Positions 51,825 to 61,346 of a stretch of 64,000 nt of DNA are shown here, in pieces. Each line of letters begins with the position of its first letter. The first letter of the stretch is position 1. A program made the translations under genes and the position numbers. Location: positions 65,332-129,331 of the forward strand of contig NZ_WIQU01000007.1 of the NCBI RefSeq assembly GCF_015732285.1, read 5' to 3'. The stretch comes from Pectinatus frisingensis (GTDB lineage: Bacteria > Bacillota > Negativicutes > Selenomonadales > Selenomonadaceae). The notes under the pieces are model-generated. The model saw only the letters and a program-made list of their open reading frames with translations. It was not told the origin of the DNA and made no database searches.

Positions 51825-52415
51825 TTACATTTGTGCGATGACTTTTTGGCGAAAATCGTCAAGCTGGCAATAAAGATTTTTCCCCGGACATAATGTGCTG
51901 TTGAGGTCACGGTGTCCGTATATGACGTTGTTAGAAGGATTCAATTTATATAATTCACATAAAAATGCTGTAAGTTGTTCTCCAGATTGTAATTGCGGAT
52001 CAGTAGGATAGGCTTCTTCAAAATCACCGACTATATTGATACCGATAGAAGTCTGGTTATATCCGTAGCAATGGGCACCTATCGTTGTGCGGGGGCGGCC
52101 GCGTTCTATTGTGCCGTCTTTTCGTATAACATAGTGATAACCTATTCCGGCCCAACCGTTGGCAAGGTGCCATTGATGGATTTCAGCAGCAGAAACATCG
52201 CGGTTCGTTCCGCCAACATGATGTATTATGATCATATCGGTACTGGGGCGGTCTTGCAGGGGCTGGGCAAACTGAAGGTAAGTTTCCTTTATATAAGGTG
52301 GAGATACATGATGGTCGTTTGCCGCATAGGCAATATTGGTCAAATGCAGATTTGGTGCAAGATAAAAGCTTCCTAAAGTATAAAGCGAATAAAGTAAAAA
52401 TCTTCTGCGATTCAT
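51825..52415 (-). CDS. N-acetylmuramoyl-L-alanine amidase (amidase_2/PGRP), Tat-type export
   Basis: Cell-wall hydrolase of 196 aa. The N-terminus MNRRRFLLYSLYTLGSFYLA has a twin-arginine motif and a hydrophobic core. The catalytic domain shows zinc ligands in MIIIHHVGG, GAHCYGYN and GHRDLNSTLCPG, with GYHYVIRKDGTIERGR between them. It cuts the amide bond between MurNAc and the peptide. Start 52415 has AAGGA 9 nt upstream; a TTG two codons earlier is less likely. Probably one transcript with the deacetylase and phospholipase-like genes. Confidence 0.92.
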   Translation of the reverse strand: MNRRRFLLYSLYTLGSFYLAPNLHLTNIAYAANDHHVSPPYIKETYLQFAQPLQDRPSTDMIIIHHVGGTNRDVSAAEIHQWHLANGWAGIGYHYVIRKDGTIERGRPRTTIGAHCYGYNQTSIGINIVGDFEEAYPTDPQLQSGEQLTAFLCELYKLNPSNNVIYGHRDLNSTLCPGKNLYCQLDDFRQKVIAQM

Positions 52416-52441
52416 TGGCAAATGTCCTTTTTAATTACTTA

Positions 52442-53230
52442 TTATATGGGAAAATTTAAGTGTGTATTCGCTGCAACACGCATAAAATATGGAAAGTGTA
52501 AATCAAGCCAAAAACGGATGAAAGTATGACTGTATGCCTGAAAGACAGGTATCCTGTTTAATTCATACATATCGTCGCGCTTGGCATCATCTCCCAGATT
52601 AACGGTGAAAGCAGCACGATAACCGTCTTTTTTAAGCAGGGAAATTACATGTTGATTGTAAGCCCCATAAGGATAGGCAAGGCAGTCAATATGATAGCCC
52701 AAATGTTTTTCCAGATCCAATTTGGAATCCAATAATTGTTTTTGAAGTTCATTATCATTATTTATTTTGTTCAAATATGGATGATTAAATGTATGTCCCT
52801 CAAAAGTAATGGTATCTCTCATTTTATTTATATCCTGCCATGAAAGGTAATTATTATAGCCAATATAGTGCGAAATGAGAAATATCGCAGCTTGAAGATG
52901 ATATTGCTTTAGTATGGGATAAGCATTGGTATAGTTGTCTTCATAACCATCATCAAAAGTTATTAATACCGGATTGGGGGGTAATGGGACACCGTTTTGC
53001 AGATAATTGAATAATTGATCTGGTGTGATGGTGGTATAACCATTATCATTGAGATATTTCATTTGTGTAGTGAATTCCTGGGTACTTAAAGCCAATACTG
53101 TGTGGTTGGTATTGTTTATTTCGTGATAATTGAGGACAGGTATTTCTCTTTTGCTCATGAAGCGATTGATAGAAAAAACAGCTGCTAAAAGAAAAAATAT
53201 TATAAAATAAAATTTCTTCTGTTTCCACAT
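52442..53230 (-). CDS. membrane-anchored polysaccharide deacetylase
   Basis: Protein of 262 aa. An N-terminal signal anchor (FYFIIFFLLAAVFSI) is followed by a NodB-type deacetylase domain: PVLNYHEI, PVLITFDDGYEDNY (catalytic and metal Asp), FEGHTFNHPYL (metal His pair) and LAYPYGAYNQ. It resembles PgaB/IcaB-type enzymes that remove acetyl groups from extracellular glycans. The chain ends in a short tail of about 40 residues after NRIPVF. First gene of the envelope group, divergent from cstA. Confidence 0.9.
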   Translation of the reverse strand: MWKQKKFYFIIFFLLAAVFSINRFMSKREIPVLNYHEINNTNHTVLALSTQEFTTQMKYLNDNGYTTITPDQLFNYLQNGVPLPPNPVLITFDDGYEDNYTNAYPILKQYHLQAAIFLISHYIGYNNYLSWQDINKMRDTITFEGHTFNHPYLNKINNDNELQKQLLDSKLDLEKHLGYHIDCLAYPYGAYNQHVISLLKKDGYRAAFTVNLGDDAKRDDMYELNRIPVFQAYSHTFIRFWLDLHFPYFMRVAANTHLNFPI

Positions 53231-53333
53231 AAAATAGACAGCACTCCTGATATAGTTTTTTAGATTTATATATTCATGCTACAATACAAATGTGAAATTT
53301 TCCTGAAAAAGTGTCTTGAATTTAGATAAAAAT

Positions 53334-53352
53334 GATAATAAAAATCATTATG
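53334..53352. promoter_or_regulatory. Fur-box-like palindrome between deacetylase and cstA
   Basis: GATAATAAAAATCATTATG agrees with the 19-bp Fur consensus GATAATGATAATCATTATC at 16 of 19 positions. It is 131 bp before cstA and 104 bp before the deacetylase start. A role in iron control is inferred from the match only. Confidence 0.45.
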
Positions 53353-53482
53353 ATTATAAAATAACAAAAATTTTATAATTACAAATTAACACATATTAAT
53401 TGACTGCGATGAGCATAGGTGTTATATTAAAGAGCACATATATTTTATTATTAGCAAAAATTTATGAGAGGAGTTAATATAT

Positions 53483-55168
53483 GTGAATGGCGTAATTATG
53501 CTTGGATTAGCAATTATTATTTTTATAACAGGATATTTTACATATGGAAAATGGCTGGCACGTACCTGGGGAATTAATCCGCAGGCAAAGACACCGGCTT
53601 ACAAGTATGAAGATGGTCAGGATTATACACCGGCATCAAAATTTATGGTATTTTCCCATCAGTTTTCTTCTGTGGCGGGTGCCGGACCGGTGACCGGTCC
53701 GATTATAGCAGCAATGTTTGGCTGGCTGCCGGCATTTTTATGGATTGTCCTGGGGGGACTATTTTTTGGCGGTGTGCAGGATTTTGTCTCATTATATGCA
53801 TCAGTGAAAAATGATGGGAAATCAATGGGAGTACTTATTGAGCAATATATAGGTAAAACGGGTAGAAAATTATTTTTGTTGTTTTGCTGGTTGTTTACAT
53901 TGCTTGTGATAGCAGCTTTTGCCGACATAGTTGCCAATACTTTTAATGGGTTTGCCAAAGATGGCAGCAGAGCACTGCCAGGAGCTGCCGCTGCTTCAAT
54001 ATCTATGCTTTATATTGTCGGTGCTTTGATTTTTGGAATTTTTGTGAAAAAAATAAAACCGACAGAACAATTAAGATTTGTAGTTGCCGTATTGTTAATG
54101 GCAGGGATGATTTGTCTGGGGATCGCTTTTCCCCTATATTTTTCACGTGATATATGGATTTTTGTTGCACTTGGTTATTCTTTTGTTGCTTCAGTGCTGC
54201 CAATGTGGTTGTTAATGCAGCCGCGGGATTATTTAAGTACGTTTTTACTTATTGGGATGATTCTTAGTGCTGTCGTTGGTATTAGTATTGCTAATCCGGC
54301 AATAAATATGCCGGCATTTGTAGGATTTGAAGTGAATGGGCAGAGTTTGTTCCCTATTTTGTTTATAACGATAGCCTGCGGTGCCGTATCGGGTTTTCAT
54401 AGCCTGGTATCGTCAGGAACATCATCCAAGACAGTTGCCAATGAGCGCGATATGTTATTTATCGGGTATGGTTCCATGCTGGTGGAATGTGTGTTAGGTA
54501 TTGCAGCTTTGATAATTGTGTGCGCAGCGGCAACAAATGGGCAGATGCCGGAAGGTACACCATTTCAGATTTTTTCAGGTGCTGTGGCAGGATTTTTGAG
54601 TATGTTTGGATTACCTAAGTTGTATGCTGTGTGTATTATTACTATGTGTGTGTCAGCATTGGCTTTTACGACCTTAGATACGGTAGTGAGAGTGGGGCGG
54701 CTTTCACTGCAGGAACTTTGCAAATCAGATGATGCCGCATCAATGAATGTAATCCAGAAATTATGTGCCAACAAATATGTTGCCACCTTTCTTACTATAG
54801 CTGTTGGCTATTTGCTTTGCCGTATCGGTTATATGAATATCTGGCCTTTGTTTGGTTCTGCCAATCAGCTTTTAAGTGCATTGGTATTGATATGTATGGC
54901 GGTGTTTTTGCGCATGACCAACCGTAAAGGCTGGATGTTATACATTCCTATGGGAATTATGTTTGTAGTGACATTTACTGCTTTGGGTCAGGCTGTTTAC
55001 CATATTATAAATAAACTGGTCGATGGTAATTTTGTATTTATGAGCGATGGGCTGCAGCTGATATTGGCACTGGCTCTTATGATATTGGCAGTATCAGTGG
55101 TTAAACATTGTGGCAGAGAATTGCTGTCTGGAACATTAAAAAATTCTCAAACAGCTGCCGAAAAATAA
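53483..55168 (+). CDS. cstA: CstA-family carbon-starvation/peptide or pyruvate transporter
   Basis: Membrane protein of 561 aa with about 15 hydrophobic segments. FSSVAGAGPVTGPIIAAMFG and SSGTSSKTVANERDML are the family's key motifs. FAALGQ-type text reads FTALGQAVYHI. It is the short version, lacking part of the C-terminus of the about 700-aa E. coli CstA. It carries peptides or pyruvate, depending on the member. Start is GTG 53483 behind GAGAGGAG; the ATG at 53481 is followed at once by a stop. Repeat copy C follows. Confidence 0.93.
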   Translation: MNGVIMLGLAIIIFITGYFTYGKWLARTWGINPQAKTPAYKYEDGQDYTPASKFMVFSHQFSSVAGAGPVTGPIIAAMFGWLPAFLWIVLGGLFFGGVQDFVSLYASVKNDGKSMGVLIEQYIGKTGRKLFLLFCWLFTLLVIAAFADIVANTFNGFAKDGSRALPGAAAASISMLYIVGALIFGIFVKKIKPTEQLRFVVAVLLMAGMICLGIAFPLYFSRDIWIFVALGYSFVASVLPMWLLMQPRDYLSTFLLIGMILSAVVGISIANPAINMPAFVGFEVNGQSLFPILFITIACGAVSGFHSLVSSGTSSKTVANERDMLFIGYGSMLVECVLGIAALIIVCAAATNGQMPEGTPFQIFSGAVAGFLSMFGLPKLYAVCIITMCVSALAFTTLDTVVRVGRLSLQELCKSDDAASMNVIQKLCANKYVATFLTIAVGYLLCRIGYMNIWPLFGSANQLLSALVLICMAVFLRMTNRKGWMLYIPMGIMFVVTFTALGQAVYHIINKLVDGNFVFMSDGLQLILALALMILAVSVVKHCGRELLSGTLKNSQTAAEK

Positions 55169-55185
55169 ATAATTAGATATAAAAA

Positions 55186-55313
55186 GGGGTTGTCATAGTA
55201 ACATTAACCTGATAAATGCAATTCATCTTTTATGTAGTCTGTCCTTTTAAGGCCAGATGAGAAGAAAGAAATATTGCATATTATGAGCGAAAATGTTTAC
55301 GTGTGATGACCCC
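55186..55313 (-). repeat. structured intergenic repeat, copy C
   Basis: 128 nt. GGGGTTGTCA (55186-55195) can pair over ten positions, with two G-U, with TGATGACCCC (55304-55313). Shares AAATATTGCATATTATGAGC and TGCAATTCAT with copy D, in the same sense. Lies between the convergent cstA and chemoreceptor genes. The remainder of the gap to 55430 shows nothing recognised. Confidence 0.82.
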
Positions 55314-55430
55314 TTTAAAATTTGCAGATATAAAAAATCACATGGAGAAAGACAGACTGAATAGACAATAAGTAAAATCGGGCTTGTACCGGATAAGGTT
55401 TTAGTATAATGAGAGGCACGGTTATATTTT

Positions 55431-57140
55431 TTAAAATTTGAATTTGTGCAGTTCAGCCTGCGATTCTTGTGCCAGTTTTGCCAGAGCCTCACTGGCTGAA
55501 GCAATTTCTTCCGCGGCAGCTGATTGTTCTTCGGTGGCAGCGGACACTGACTGTATTTCGGCTGATATGCTGTTACTGTGAGTGTCAATCAATTTAACAT
55601 CATCATCGACATTTTTCGCATTTTCAGTTACTTTATCAACAGCTTGTGCCATAGAAGTCATTTGCGAAGACACTTTATCAACAAGAGTATCTATCTGACT
55701 AAACATATCACGCAGATTTTCTACGGATTGTGCACCTTCTACGACTTCCGTGCGGCCTTTTTGCATGGCGTTTACTGCACTGGAAGTTTCATTTTGAATA
55801 TTACTTATTAATTCAGTTATTCGTGTAGCTGCATCCTGCGATTGTTCGGCAAGTTTTCTTACCTCCTCGGCAACTACGGCAAACCCCTTGCCATGTTCAC
55901 CGGCTCTGGCAGCTTCTATGGCAGCATTGAGCGCCAGCAGATTGGTTTGGCCGGCAATATTGGATATGGTGTCGATTATTTGACCAATCTCCTGAGAACT
56001 TTGGCCAAGTTTTTCTACAATTTCTGCCGAAGCTTGCACAGTGTTTTCCACAGTTTTGATTTTATTTACAGAGGCATCTATTGAGCTGTTGCCTTCGGTA
56101 ATATATTTGGCAACATTAGTAGCATTCTTAGTTACTTTGTTGGATTCATCACGAATATTTTCTATGGAACGGGTAATTTGTTCTACGGCATTTTTCCCTT
56201 TGTCTACAGCAGATTTATTTTGCTCGGTGATATCAGCTGTGTGAGTGGCAGATTCTGCTATTTGTACAGCAGTATGTGATGACTGGGTAGAATTTGCCGT
56301 GAGCTCTTCTGAAGCAGCAGCAACTTGTTCGGTCGAATCATTGATTTTTCTCATAAAATCAGCTATGCTTTTGCGAACATCAAAAAGGCTCGCGGCCATT
56401 TCACCAAATTCATCACGACGTGATGTTTTGGGACCATTTTCCCGGTAATCACCGGAGTGCAGGGTCTGACATACTTTTATCATTTCTTTTATCATTCGGG
56501 TTATTTCTTTTATAAAATACATGCAGGCAATAAATAAAACCGAAAAAACAATAAGTGTTTTTATGAGCATAGTATAGATTGCCGTCTGTATATCTTTGGC
56601 ATTTTGTGCATTAGTATTTTTGGCGGTGTCATCTTCTTTTTTTTGCAGGGTGTTCAAACTGTCACGTAATTTTATCATATCGGCAGCACCCTTGTCTTCA
56701 TAAAGAGCGGCTGCCTGTTGCCGATCTCCTTGTAAACTCAATTGCATGATGTTCAGCATTGTGCTTTTATAGTTTTTCCAGGCATCATCTGTTTGTGTTA
56801 AATCGTTTTTACCGGCTGAAGTCAATGACTGGTATTGAGACCATTGCTGCTCATAGTCACCGATAAATTTCATTATATCATTTTTTCGTGCCTGAAGCTT
56901 AGCTGGATCAGTTTCAATGGACGTCTGTAAAGCACGGCTTTGAATTATCCTGGTATCGACAATTGCATTGCTAAGGTAGTTTATAGACTGTAAATTTTGT
57001 GAATAGATACTTTCCATTGCTGCCTGGGCTTTGATTAAATAGGAATAGCCTGTATATCCCACTATAATCATGCCAATAGCAGCAACGGCAATTATTGCCA
57101 TTGCTTTGTAAATGATTTTTAGATTTCTTAATCTTTCCAT
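55431..57140 (-). CDS. methyl-accepting chemotaxis protein with four-helix sensor
   Basis: Transmembrane chemoreceptor of 569 aa. TM1 ([20 protein letters not shown]), an extracellular 4HB_MCP-type helical sensor (about 33-190, with many [15 protein letters not shown]-type helices), TM2 ([16 protein letters not shown]), HAMP, then the signalling hairpin [19 protein letters not shown], followed by [20 protein letters not shown]. The hairpin tip is almost identical to that of the H-NOX receptor, so both feed the same CheA/CheW. The ligand is unknown. Start 57140 follows AGGGGAG. Confidence 0.94.
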   Translation of the reverse strand: MERLRNLKIIYKAMAIIAVAAIGMIIVGYTGYSYLIKAQAAMESIYSQNLQSINYLSNAIVDTRIIQSRALQTSIETDPAKLQARKNDIMKFIGDYEQQWSQYQSLTSAGKNDLTQTDDAWKNYKSTMLNIMQLSLQGDRQQAAALYEDKGAADMIKLRDSLNTLQKKEDDTAKNTNAQNAKDIQTAIYTMLIKTLIVFSVLFIACMYFIKEITRMIKEMIKVCQTLHSGDYRENGPKTSRRDEFGEMAASLFDVRKSIADFMRKINDSTEQVAAASEELTANSTQSSHTAVQIAESATHTADITEQNKSAVDKGKNAVEQITRSIENIRDESNKVTKNATNVAKYITEGNSSIDASVNKIKTVENTVQASAEIVEKLGQSSQEIGQIIDTISNIAGQTNLLALNAAIEAARAGEHGKGFAVVAEEVRKLAEQSQDAATRITELISNIQNETSSAVNAMQKGRTEVVEGAQSVENLRDMFSQIDTLVDKVSSQMTSMAQAVDKVTENAKNVDDDVKLIDTHSNSISAEIQSVSAATEEQSAAAEEIASASEALAKLAQESQAELHKFKF

Positions 57141-57212
57141 AGAATCTACTCCCCTTATATATTGTTGAATCATTATTCCTAATTAAACATACATAATGGC
57201 TTTTCCTGCGAG

Positions 57213-57284
57213 AAAAAATAGCCCATATAAATAATAACGGCAATAATGATGTTAATCATCATTGCCGTTATTATTTATATGGGC
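57213..57284 (-). terminator. 30-bp hairpin terminator after nrdJ
   Basis: 57221-57250 pairs with 57255-57284 with a single mismatch and a 4-nt loop. On the minus strand TATTTTTT follows (57220-57213). It ends nrdJ transcription ahead of the chemoreceptor gene. Confidence 0.92.
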
Positions 57285-57309
57285 AGTGTGCATGCGTTTG
57301 AGTAGAAAC

Positions 57310-59562
57310 TTATTCACATTTTGACCAGCCGCAATAAGTACATGTCACACAATTACCTTCTGGTCTTAATGTATAATGACCACATTCCGGACATTTTTTG
57401 TTTATTGAGCGGTCTTCAGAATTATCAACATATTCGTCGGCATCTCTTTTTTTCTGTGCTTCGTTATAGATTTCCATGAGGGCAGAAGCAATTGCATTAC
57501 CGCAAGAAAGAGACATATCGCGGCGGCCACCGCGGATCAAGGCCTGACAGGCTGAACATTTGCTTACGGCCAGTTGTTTAATAATATGCTTAACACTGAT
57601 ACCGGAACGCAGTGCCAATGAAGTCAGGCGGGTAATAGTAGCAATATTGCTGGAGCAACCGCCGGAAGCGTTGGTAAAGACCTCAAAAACCTGTCCGTCT
57701 AAGGTTTTATTTATAGTTATATACATTTTGTCTACACAGGAGGTATGGCGGACCAAGGTACAACCATCCAGGCGGGCAATGTTGTCGCGTTTCATTGGCT
57801 GAATACTATCATAATTTATTTTGGTTTTTTCATTGGGATCAACACCTAGAATATTACCGCGTTTGCAGCCGTCACGAAATACCGTTATCCCTTTACAGTT
57901 ATTTTTCCAAGCATCAATATAAATATTTTTGATTTCTTCCGGGGTGGCATCATGACGTAGATTTACGGTTGAGGAAATAGAATTATCCACATAACGTTGC
58001 ATAGCTGCCTGTAATTTTACTCGATGCAGATAAGGTACATCGTGACTTTCAATGATCCAGGGGAATAATTCTTTTATTTTACTGTCTTCGGTATCGTAAC
58101 TCATATTGTGGTAGTCAAGTAAATCCCTTATTGAGTGCGCATACACTTTAAAAGATTTTTTGTCACCTTCCATTTTATGAGTGGTGCGCATATAACTTAT
58201 TTTGTAAAGCGGTTCACAGCCACCGGAAAATACTCCCATGAGTAAAGAGATGGTTCCGGTGGGGGCAATGGATAAAAGTGTACCATTTCTGAGACCGGAT
58301 TCTTTGATACTTTCATAAACAGTAGGTGCTTCCCTGCGTATTAATTGTATTAATGGTGATTTTTTAGTTTTCTCCCAGTCATAACGGCCAAAAGTTCCTT
58401 TTTCCTTTGCCAGTTGGGCTGACGTGCGAGCAGCTTCGATGAGCATAGTACGCATAATGTCAGCAACAAATTGGTTGGCATCCTGACTGCCGTATTTCAA
58501 TTTCATGGCGATAAGTGCATCAGCTACACCGAAGAGTCCCAGACCAATGCTGCGCCAATCGTCAATACAGCTGCGATTTGCATCAAGTGGTTGTGTGTCA
58601 TAACCATAGTCGAGCACTTCATCGAGAGCGCGCACGGCTGTTTCAACGGCTGTGTTGAAAGCAGTTTCATTTATATGCGGAGTATCAGTAAATTTATCAT
58701 CAATAAAATTATATAAATTTATGCTCATAAGATTGCAGGAATTATAGGCATTGCCACCAAATTCACCACATGGATTAGTTATTTCGATTTTATAATCATC
58801 ATAACCGCTGAGTAAAGTGTAGTCATTGAGCCGGTCAACAAATAATGCACCAGGATCACCCCAGTCCCACTGAGTTTGGCAGTATTCATCAAAAAAGTCG
58901 GCGGCATTGATTTTTTTTCTGATTTTTTCGCCAGTGGCTTCTACATTGAATTTTAATTCATAATCTTCATTGTTGATAACAGCTTTCATGAAATCATCTT
59001 TGAATAAAATGGATATATTCATTGAGGCTAGTTTTTCATTGTTTTGTTTCATATGAAGAAATTCGTAAATATCAGGGTGATCGCAGTTGAGCCCAACCAT
59101 CATCGCACCACGACGGCCGTTTTGACTGATGACTTCTCCGGTGGAGTCAAAAATTTTGAGAAAAGATACTGAACCGGTGGAAGTACGGGCAGCATTGTTG
59201 ACGATACTTTCCTTGGGCCGTAAATTGCTTATATTTACGCCAATACCGCCGCCGTATGAAAAAATCCGAGCGATTTCAGTATTAACTTTGAAGATGGATT
59301 CTATATTGTCTTTAGGAGAAGGAAGAATATAACAATTGCTTAAACTGGCTTTAAATTTGCCTTTAGCTCCAGCAGCATATAAAGTCCTTCCGGCAGGGCA
59401 GACTGAACCGTCTTCCAAGTAATTATGCATATGATTGCTGACTTCAGGGGAAAATATTGACACTACCCGATTGATAAATGCCTGTGGATCGTCTTCACCA
59501 ACATGATAGTATTTTGATTTTAGAATATTTTTGCCAATATCATTTTCATACCATTTTTCCAA
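57310..59562 (-). CDS. nrdJ: adenosylcobalamin-dependent (class II) ribonucleotide reductase
   Basis: Class II RNR of 750 aa that makes deoxyribonucleotides with B12 and needs no oxygen. SNCYILPSP (substrate-binding Cys), SYGGGIGVNISNLRP, ITNPCGEFGGNAYNSCNLMS (radical Cys and Glu in NPCGE) and SIAPTGTISLLMGV are typical. The C-terminus carries a zinc-ribbon-like CPECGHYTLRPEGNCVTCTY, then CGW. Start is TTG 59562 with AAGGAG 9 nt upstream. B12 genes lie 1.8 kb away. No B12 riboswitch is seen before it. Confidence 0.95.
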   Translation of the reverse strand: MEKWYENDIGKNILKSKYYHVGEDDPQAFINRVVSIFSPEVSNHMHNYLEDGSVCPAGRTLYAAGAKGKFKASLSNCYILPSPKDNIESIFKVNTEIARIFSYGGGIGVNISNLRPKESIVNNAARTSTGSVSFLKIFDSTGEVISQNGRRGAMMVGLNCDHPDIYEFLHMKQNNEKLASMNISILFKDDFMKAVINNEDYELKFNVEATGEKIRKKINAADFFDEYCQTQWDWGDPGALFVDRLNDYTLLSGYDDYKIEITNPCGEFGGNAYNSCNLMSINLYNFIDDKFTDTPHINETAFNTAVETAVRALDEVLDYGYDTQPLDANRSCIDDWRSIGLGLFGVADALIAMKLKYGSQDANQFVADIMRTMLIEAARTSAQLAKEKGTFGRYDWEKTKKSPLIQLIRREAPTVYESIKESGLRNGTLLSIAPTGTISLLMGVFSGGCEPLYKISYMRTTHKMEGDKKSFKVYAHSIRDLLDYHNMSYDTEDSKIKELFPWIIESHDVPYLHRVKLQAAMQRYVDNSISSTVNLRHDATPEEIKNIYIDAWKNNCKGITVFRDGCKRGNILGVDPNEKTKINYDSIQPMKRDNIARLDGCTLVRHTSCVDKMYITINKTLDGQVFEVFTNASGGCSSNIATITRLTSLALRSGISVKHIIKQLAVSKCSACQALIRGGRRDMSLSCGNAIASALMEIYNEAQKKRDADEYVDNSEDRSINKKCPECGHYTLRPEGNCVTCTYCGWSKCE

Positions 59563-59940
59563 AAAAACTCGCTCCTTATATGTATAATTCTAATAAGATA
59601 ATTTATTATCGATGCAATTATTATAGTGGAAAAATATTGCTGACGCAATTTTAATCCATGATGATATAACAAGATATTGTATGGTAAATTATATTACAAC
59701 ACCATATATTGGGTTAAATGGCTTTTTTTAGAGATTGACATGATTAAGATGGAAAAAGTTTTTACAGTGGATTCAACGGTTGCTTTTTAGACAATAGACA
59801 GTATTTTATGATAAAATATTTTATGTATAAAGTATTTTTCAGCAATATATGTTTCAAGCTGTTGATGGTTAATTCAGTAATTTTGTATTATAAAGCTACG
59901 ATAATAAATCTATGCAGCTGTTTTTGTAAGGAGTGATTTT
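59563..59940. other. 378-nt gap between nrdJ and a secreted-protein gene
   Basis: Divergent intergenic region, strongly A/T. I find no B12 box, T-box, long hairpin or clear promoter pair. It must hold the promoters of both genes. Confidence 0.5.
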
Positions 59941-60579
59941 ATGAGAAAATTGACTGTTGTTAGTATTTTATTCTTGTCTATATTATATTTTTTCCAGCCG
60001 GTTTGTCAGGCGATGCATGTTGTAAGCAGCCGGGAAATTGCTAGTTTTGATACCAGCGGTTTATGGGGAAACACGGCCAGTGTCCGCACAGTGGGACAAT
60101 GGAATGAATATATTAGATTCACTTTTTATGTACCGGATAATTATAATGGGAAAATACACGGCAGCTTTTTAGTTTCCGGTAATGCCAATAATATAAATTT
60201 GGATTTTTTACCGGGTGGAGTAATAAAAATCTTTGAATTTAAAGCAGTTGATCCTGATATGGTGTTTTGGATAGTCAAGGATGGTACCGGTAATGACAGT
60301 GGTTTGACACATGATTTTTATTTGATTGGGCCATATTCTGATTATTATACTACTTATGCTGACATGGGTAATATTGTCACTATGGGGTGGAACAGTATCC
60401 ATATGAAAGTGGTTCAACTATCTGATGATGCATGGCCTGTTTTACAAGGCTTCGCGGATTCTGGAAGCAGCAATGTCCTACAGGAGAATTTGGTGTTATC
60501 TTGGGATGATACGGCACAGTGGTTTAAAATGACTAATTATCCGCTTGATACAATGGTGCATGAAATCAAAGCACAATAA
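59941..60579 (+). CDS. secreted protein of unknown function
   Basis: Not recognised. 212 aa with a clear signal peptide (RKLTVVSILFLSILYFFQPV, cut near CQA-MH). The mature part is rich in Gly, Asn, Asp and aromatic residues with beta-strand-like alternation (YIRFTFYVPDNYNGKIHGSF, NNINLDFLPGG, LVLSWDDTAQWFKM). There is no lipobox, cysteine pattern or repeat that names a family. TAAGGAG precedes the ATG. It stands alone, followed by repeat copy D. A small beta-sandwich periplasmic or surface protein is all that can be said. Confidence 0.8.
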   Translation: MRKLTVVSILFLSILYFFQPVCQAMHVVSSREIASFDTSGLWGNTASVRTVGQWNEYIRFTFYVPDNYNGKIHGSFLVSGNANNINLDFLPGGVIKIFEFKAVDPDMVFWIVKDGTGNDSGLTHDFYLIGPYSDYYTTYADMGNIVTMGWNSIHMKVVQLSDDAWPVLQGFADSGSSNVLQENLVLSWDDTAQWFKMTNYPLDTMVHEIKAQ

Positions 60580-60594
60580 GATTTGTATGATAAT

Positions 60595-60732
60595 GGGGCT
60601 GTCGCATGAACAACATTGACCTCATAAGGTGCAATTCACAACTGCTACACGGGTATCCACCCTTTTAAGAGCGGACAAAGGAAGCGGAATATTGCATGTT
60701 TATGAATGAAAATGACTGTGTGCAACAACCCC
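60595..60732 (-). repeat. structured intergenic repeat, copy D
   Basis: 138 nt, the longest copy. GGGGCTGTCGCA (start) faces TGCAACAACCCC (end), pairing at 10 of 12 positions. Its reverse complement carries CATTTTCATTCATAAACATG and GTGAATTGCACCTTATGAGG, matching copies A and B. Located between the convergent secreted-protein and HD genes. Confidence 0.85.
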
Positions 60733-60738
60733 ATTTAA

Positions 60739-61317
60739 TTATTGGATAGTATTTTTGATATAGGCTTCTTTATCGCGCATTGCCGACAGTGTTTTTTCCA
60801 ATAGATCATCAAGACTCCAGTCAAGCATTTGAGCACCTTGTTTTATTATATCGCGGGAACAGCCGGCTGCAAATTTTTTATCTTTAAACTTTTTTTTCAA
60901 ACTTTTTAGTTCCATGTCCTGCACGCTTTTGGATGGGCGCATAAGAGCAGCGGCTCCAATAAGACCAGTCAATTCATCACAGGCAAACAAGACTTTTTCC
61001 ATTTGATGGGTCGGTTTTATGTCTGAACAGATACCATAGCCATGTGAACAAACAGCGTGGATAAGCTCTGGTTCGGCATTGATTTGGGATAATATTTCAG
61101 GGGCTTTTTGACAATGCAGTTCAGGGTATTTTTCAAAATCAATATCGTGCAGCAAGCCGACAATTTCCCAAAAATCGGCCTCATCGGTGTAACCAAGTTG
61201 TTGCGCATACCAACGCATAACTGCTGATACAGTGACGGCATGAACTCGATGAAAATTCTCCTGGTTATATTTTTGCAGATGTGTCCATGCTTGTTGCCAA
61301 GTAATTTTTGTTTGCAT
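60739..61317 (-). CDS. HD-domain hydrolase
   Basis: Protein of 192 aa of the HD/HDIG type. HRVHAVTVSAVMRWYAQQLG, then GLLHDIDFEKYPE (the HD pair) and AVCSHGYGI (further metal His), with ACDELTGLIGA near residue 108. This matches the uncharacterised HD phosphohydrolase group found next to many metabolic genes. The substrate is unknown. AAGGGA precedes the ATG. It follows cobQ by 29 nt on the same strand. Confidence 0.88.
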   Translation of the reverse strand: MQTKITWQQAWTHLQKYNQENFHRVHAVTVSAVMRWYAQQLGYTDEADFWEIVGLLHDIDFEKYPELHCQKAPEILSQINAEPELIHAVCSHGYGICSDIKPTHQMEKVLFACDELTGLIGAAALMRPSKSVQDMELKSLKKKFKDKKFAAGCSRDIIKQGAQMLDWSLDDLLEKTLSAMRDKEAYIKNTIQ

Positions 61318-61346
61318 ATCGTTATTTCCCTTCGTAAAATTTGCAG

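Noticed and set aside
59563-59940. Cobalamin riboswitch before nrdJ
   Set aside because: No B12-box-like sequence or matching hairpins were found on the minus strand. None was seen before cobQ either.
43509-60732. The four intergenic repeats as a CRISPR array or IS remnants
   Set aside because: The copies are kilobases apart, differ in length and orientation, have no spacer pattern and no transposase fragments beside them.
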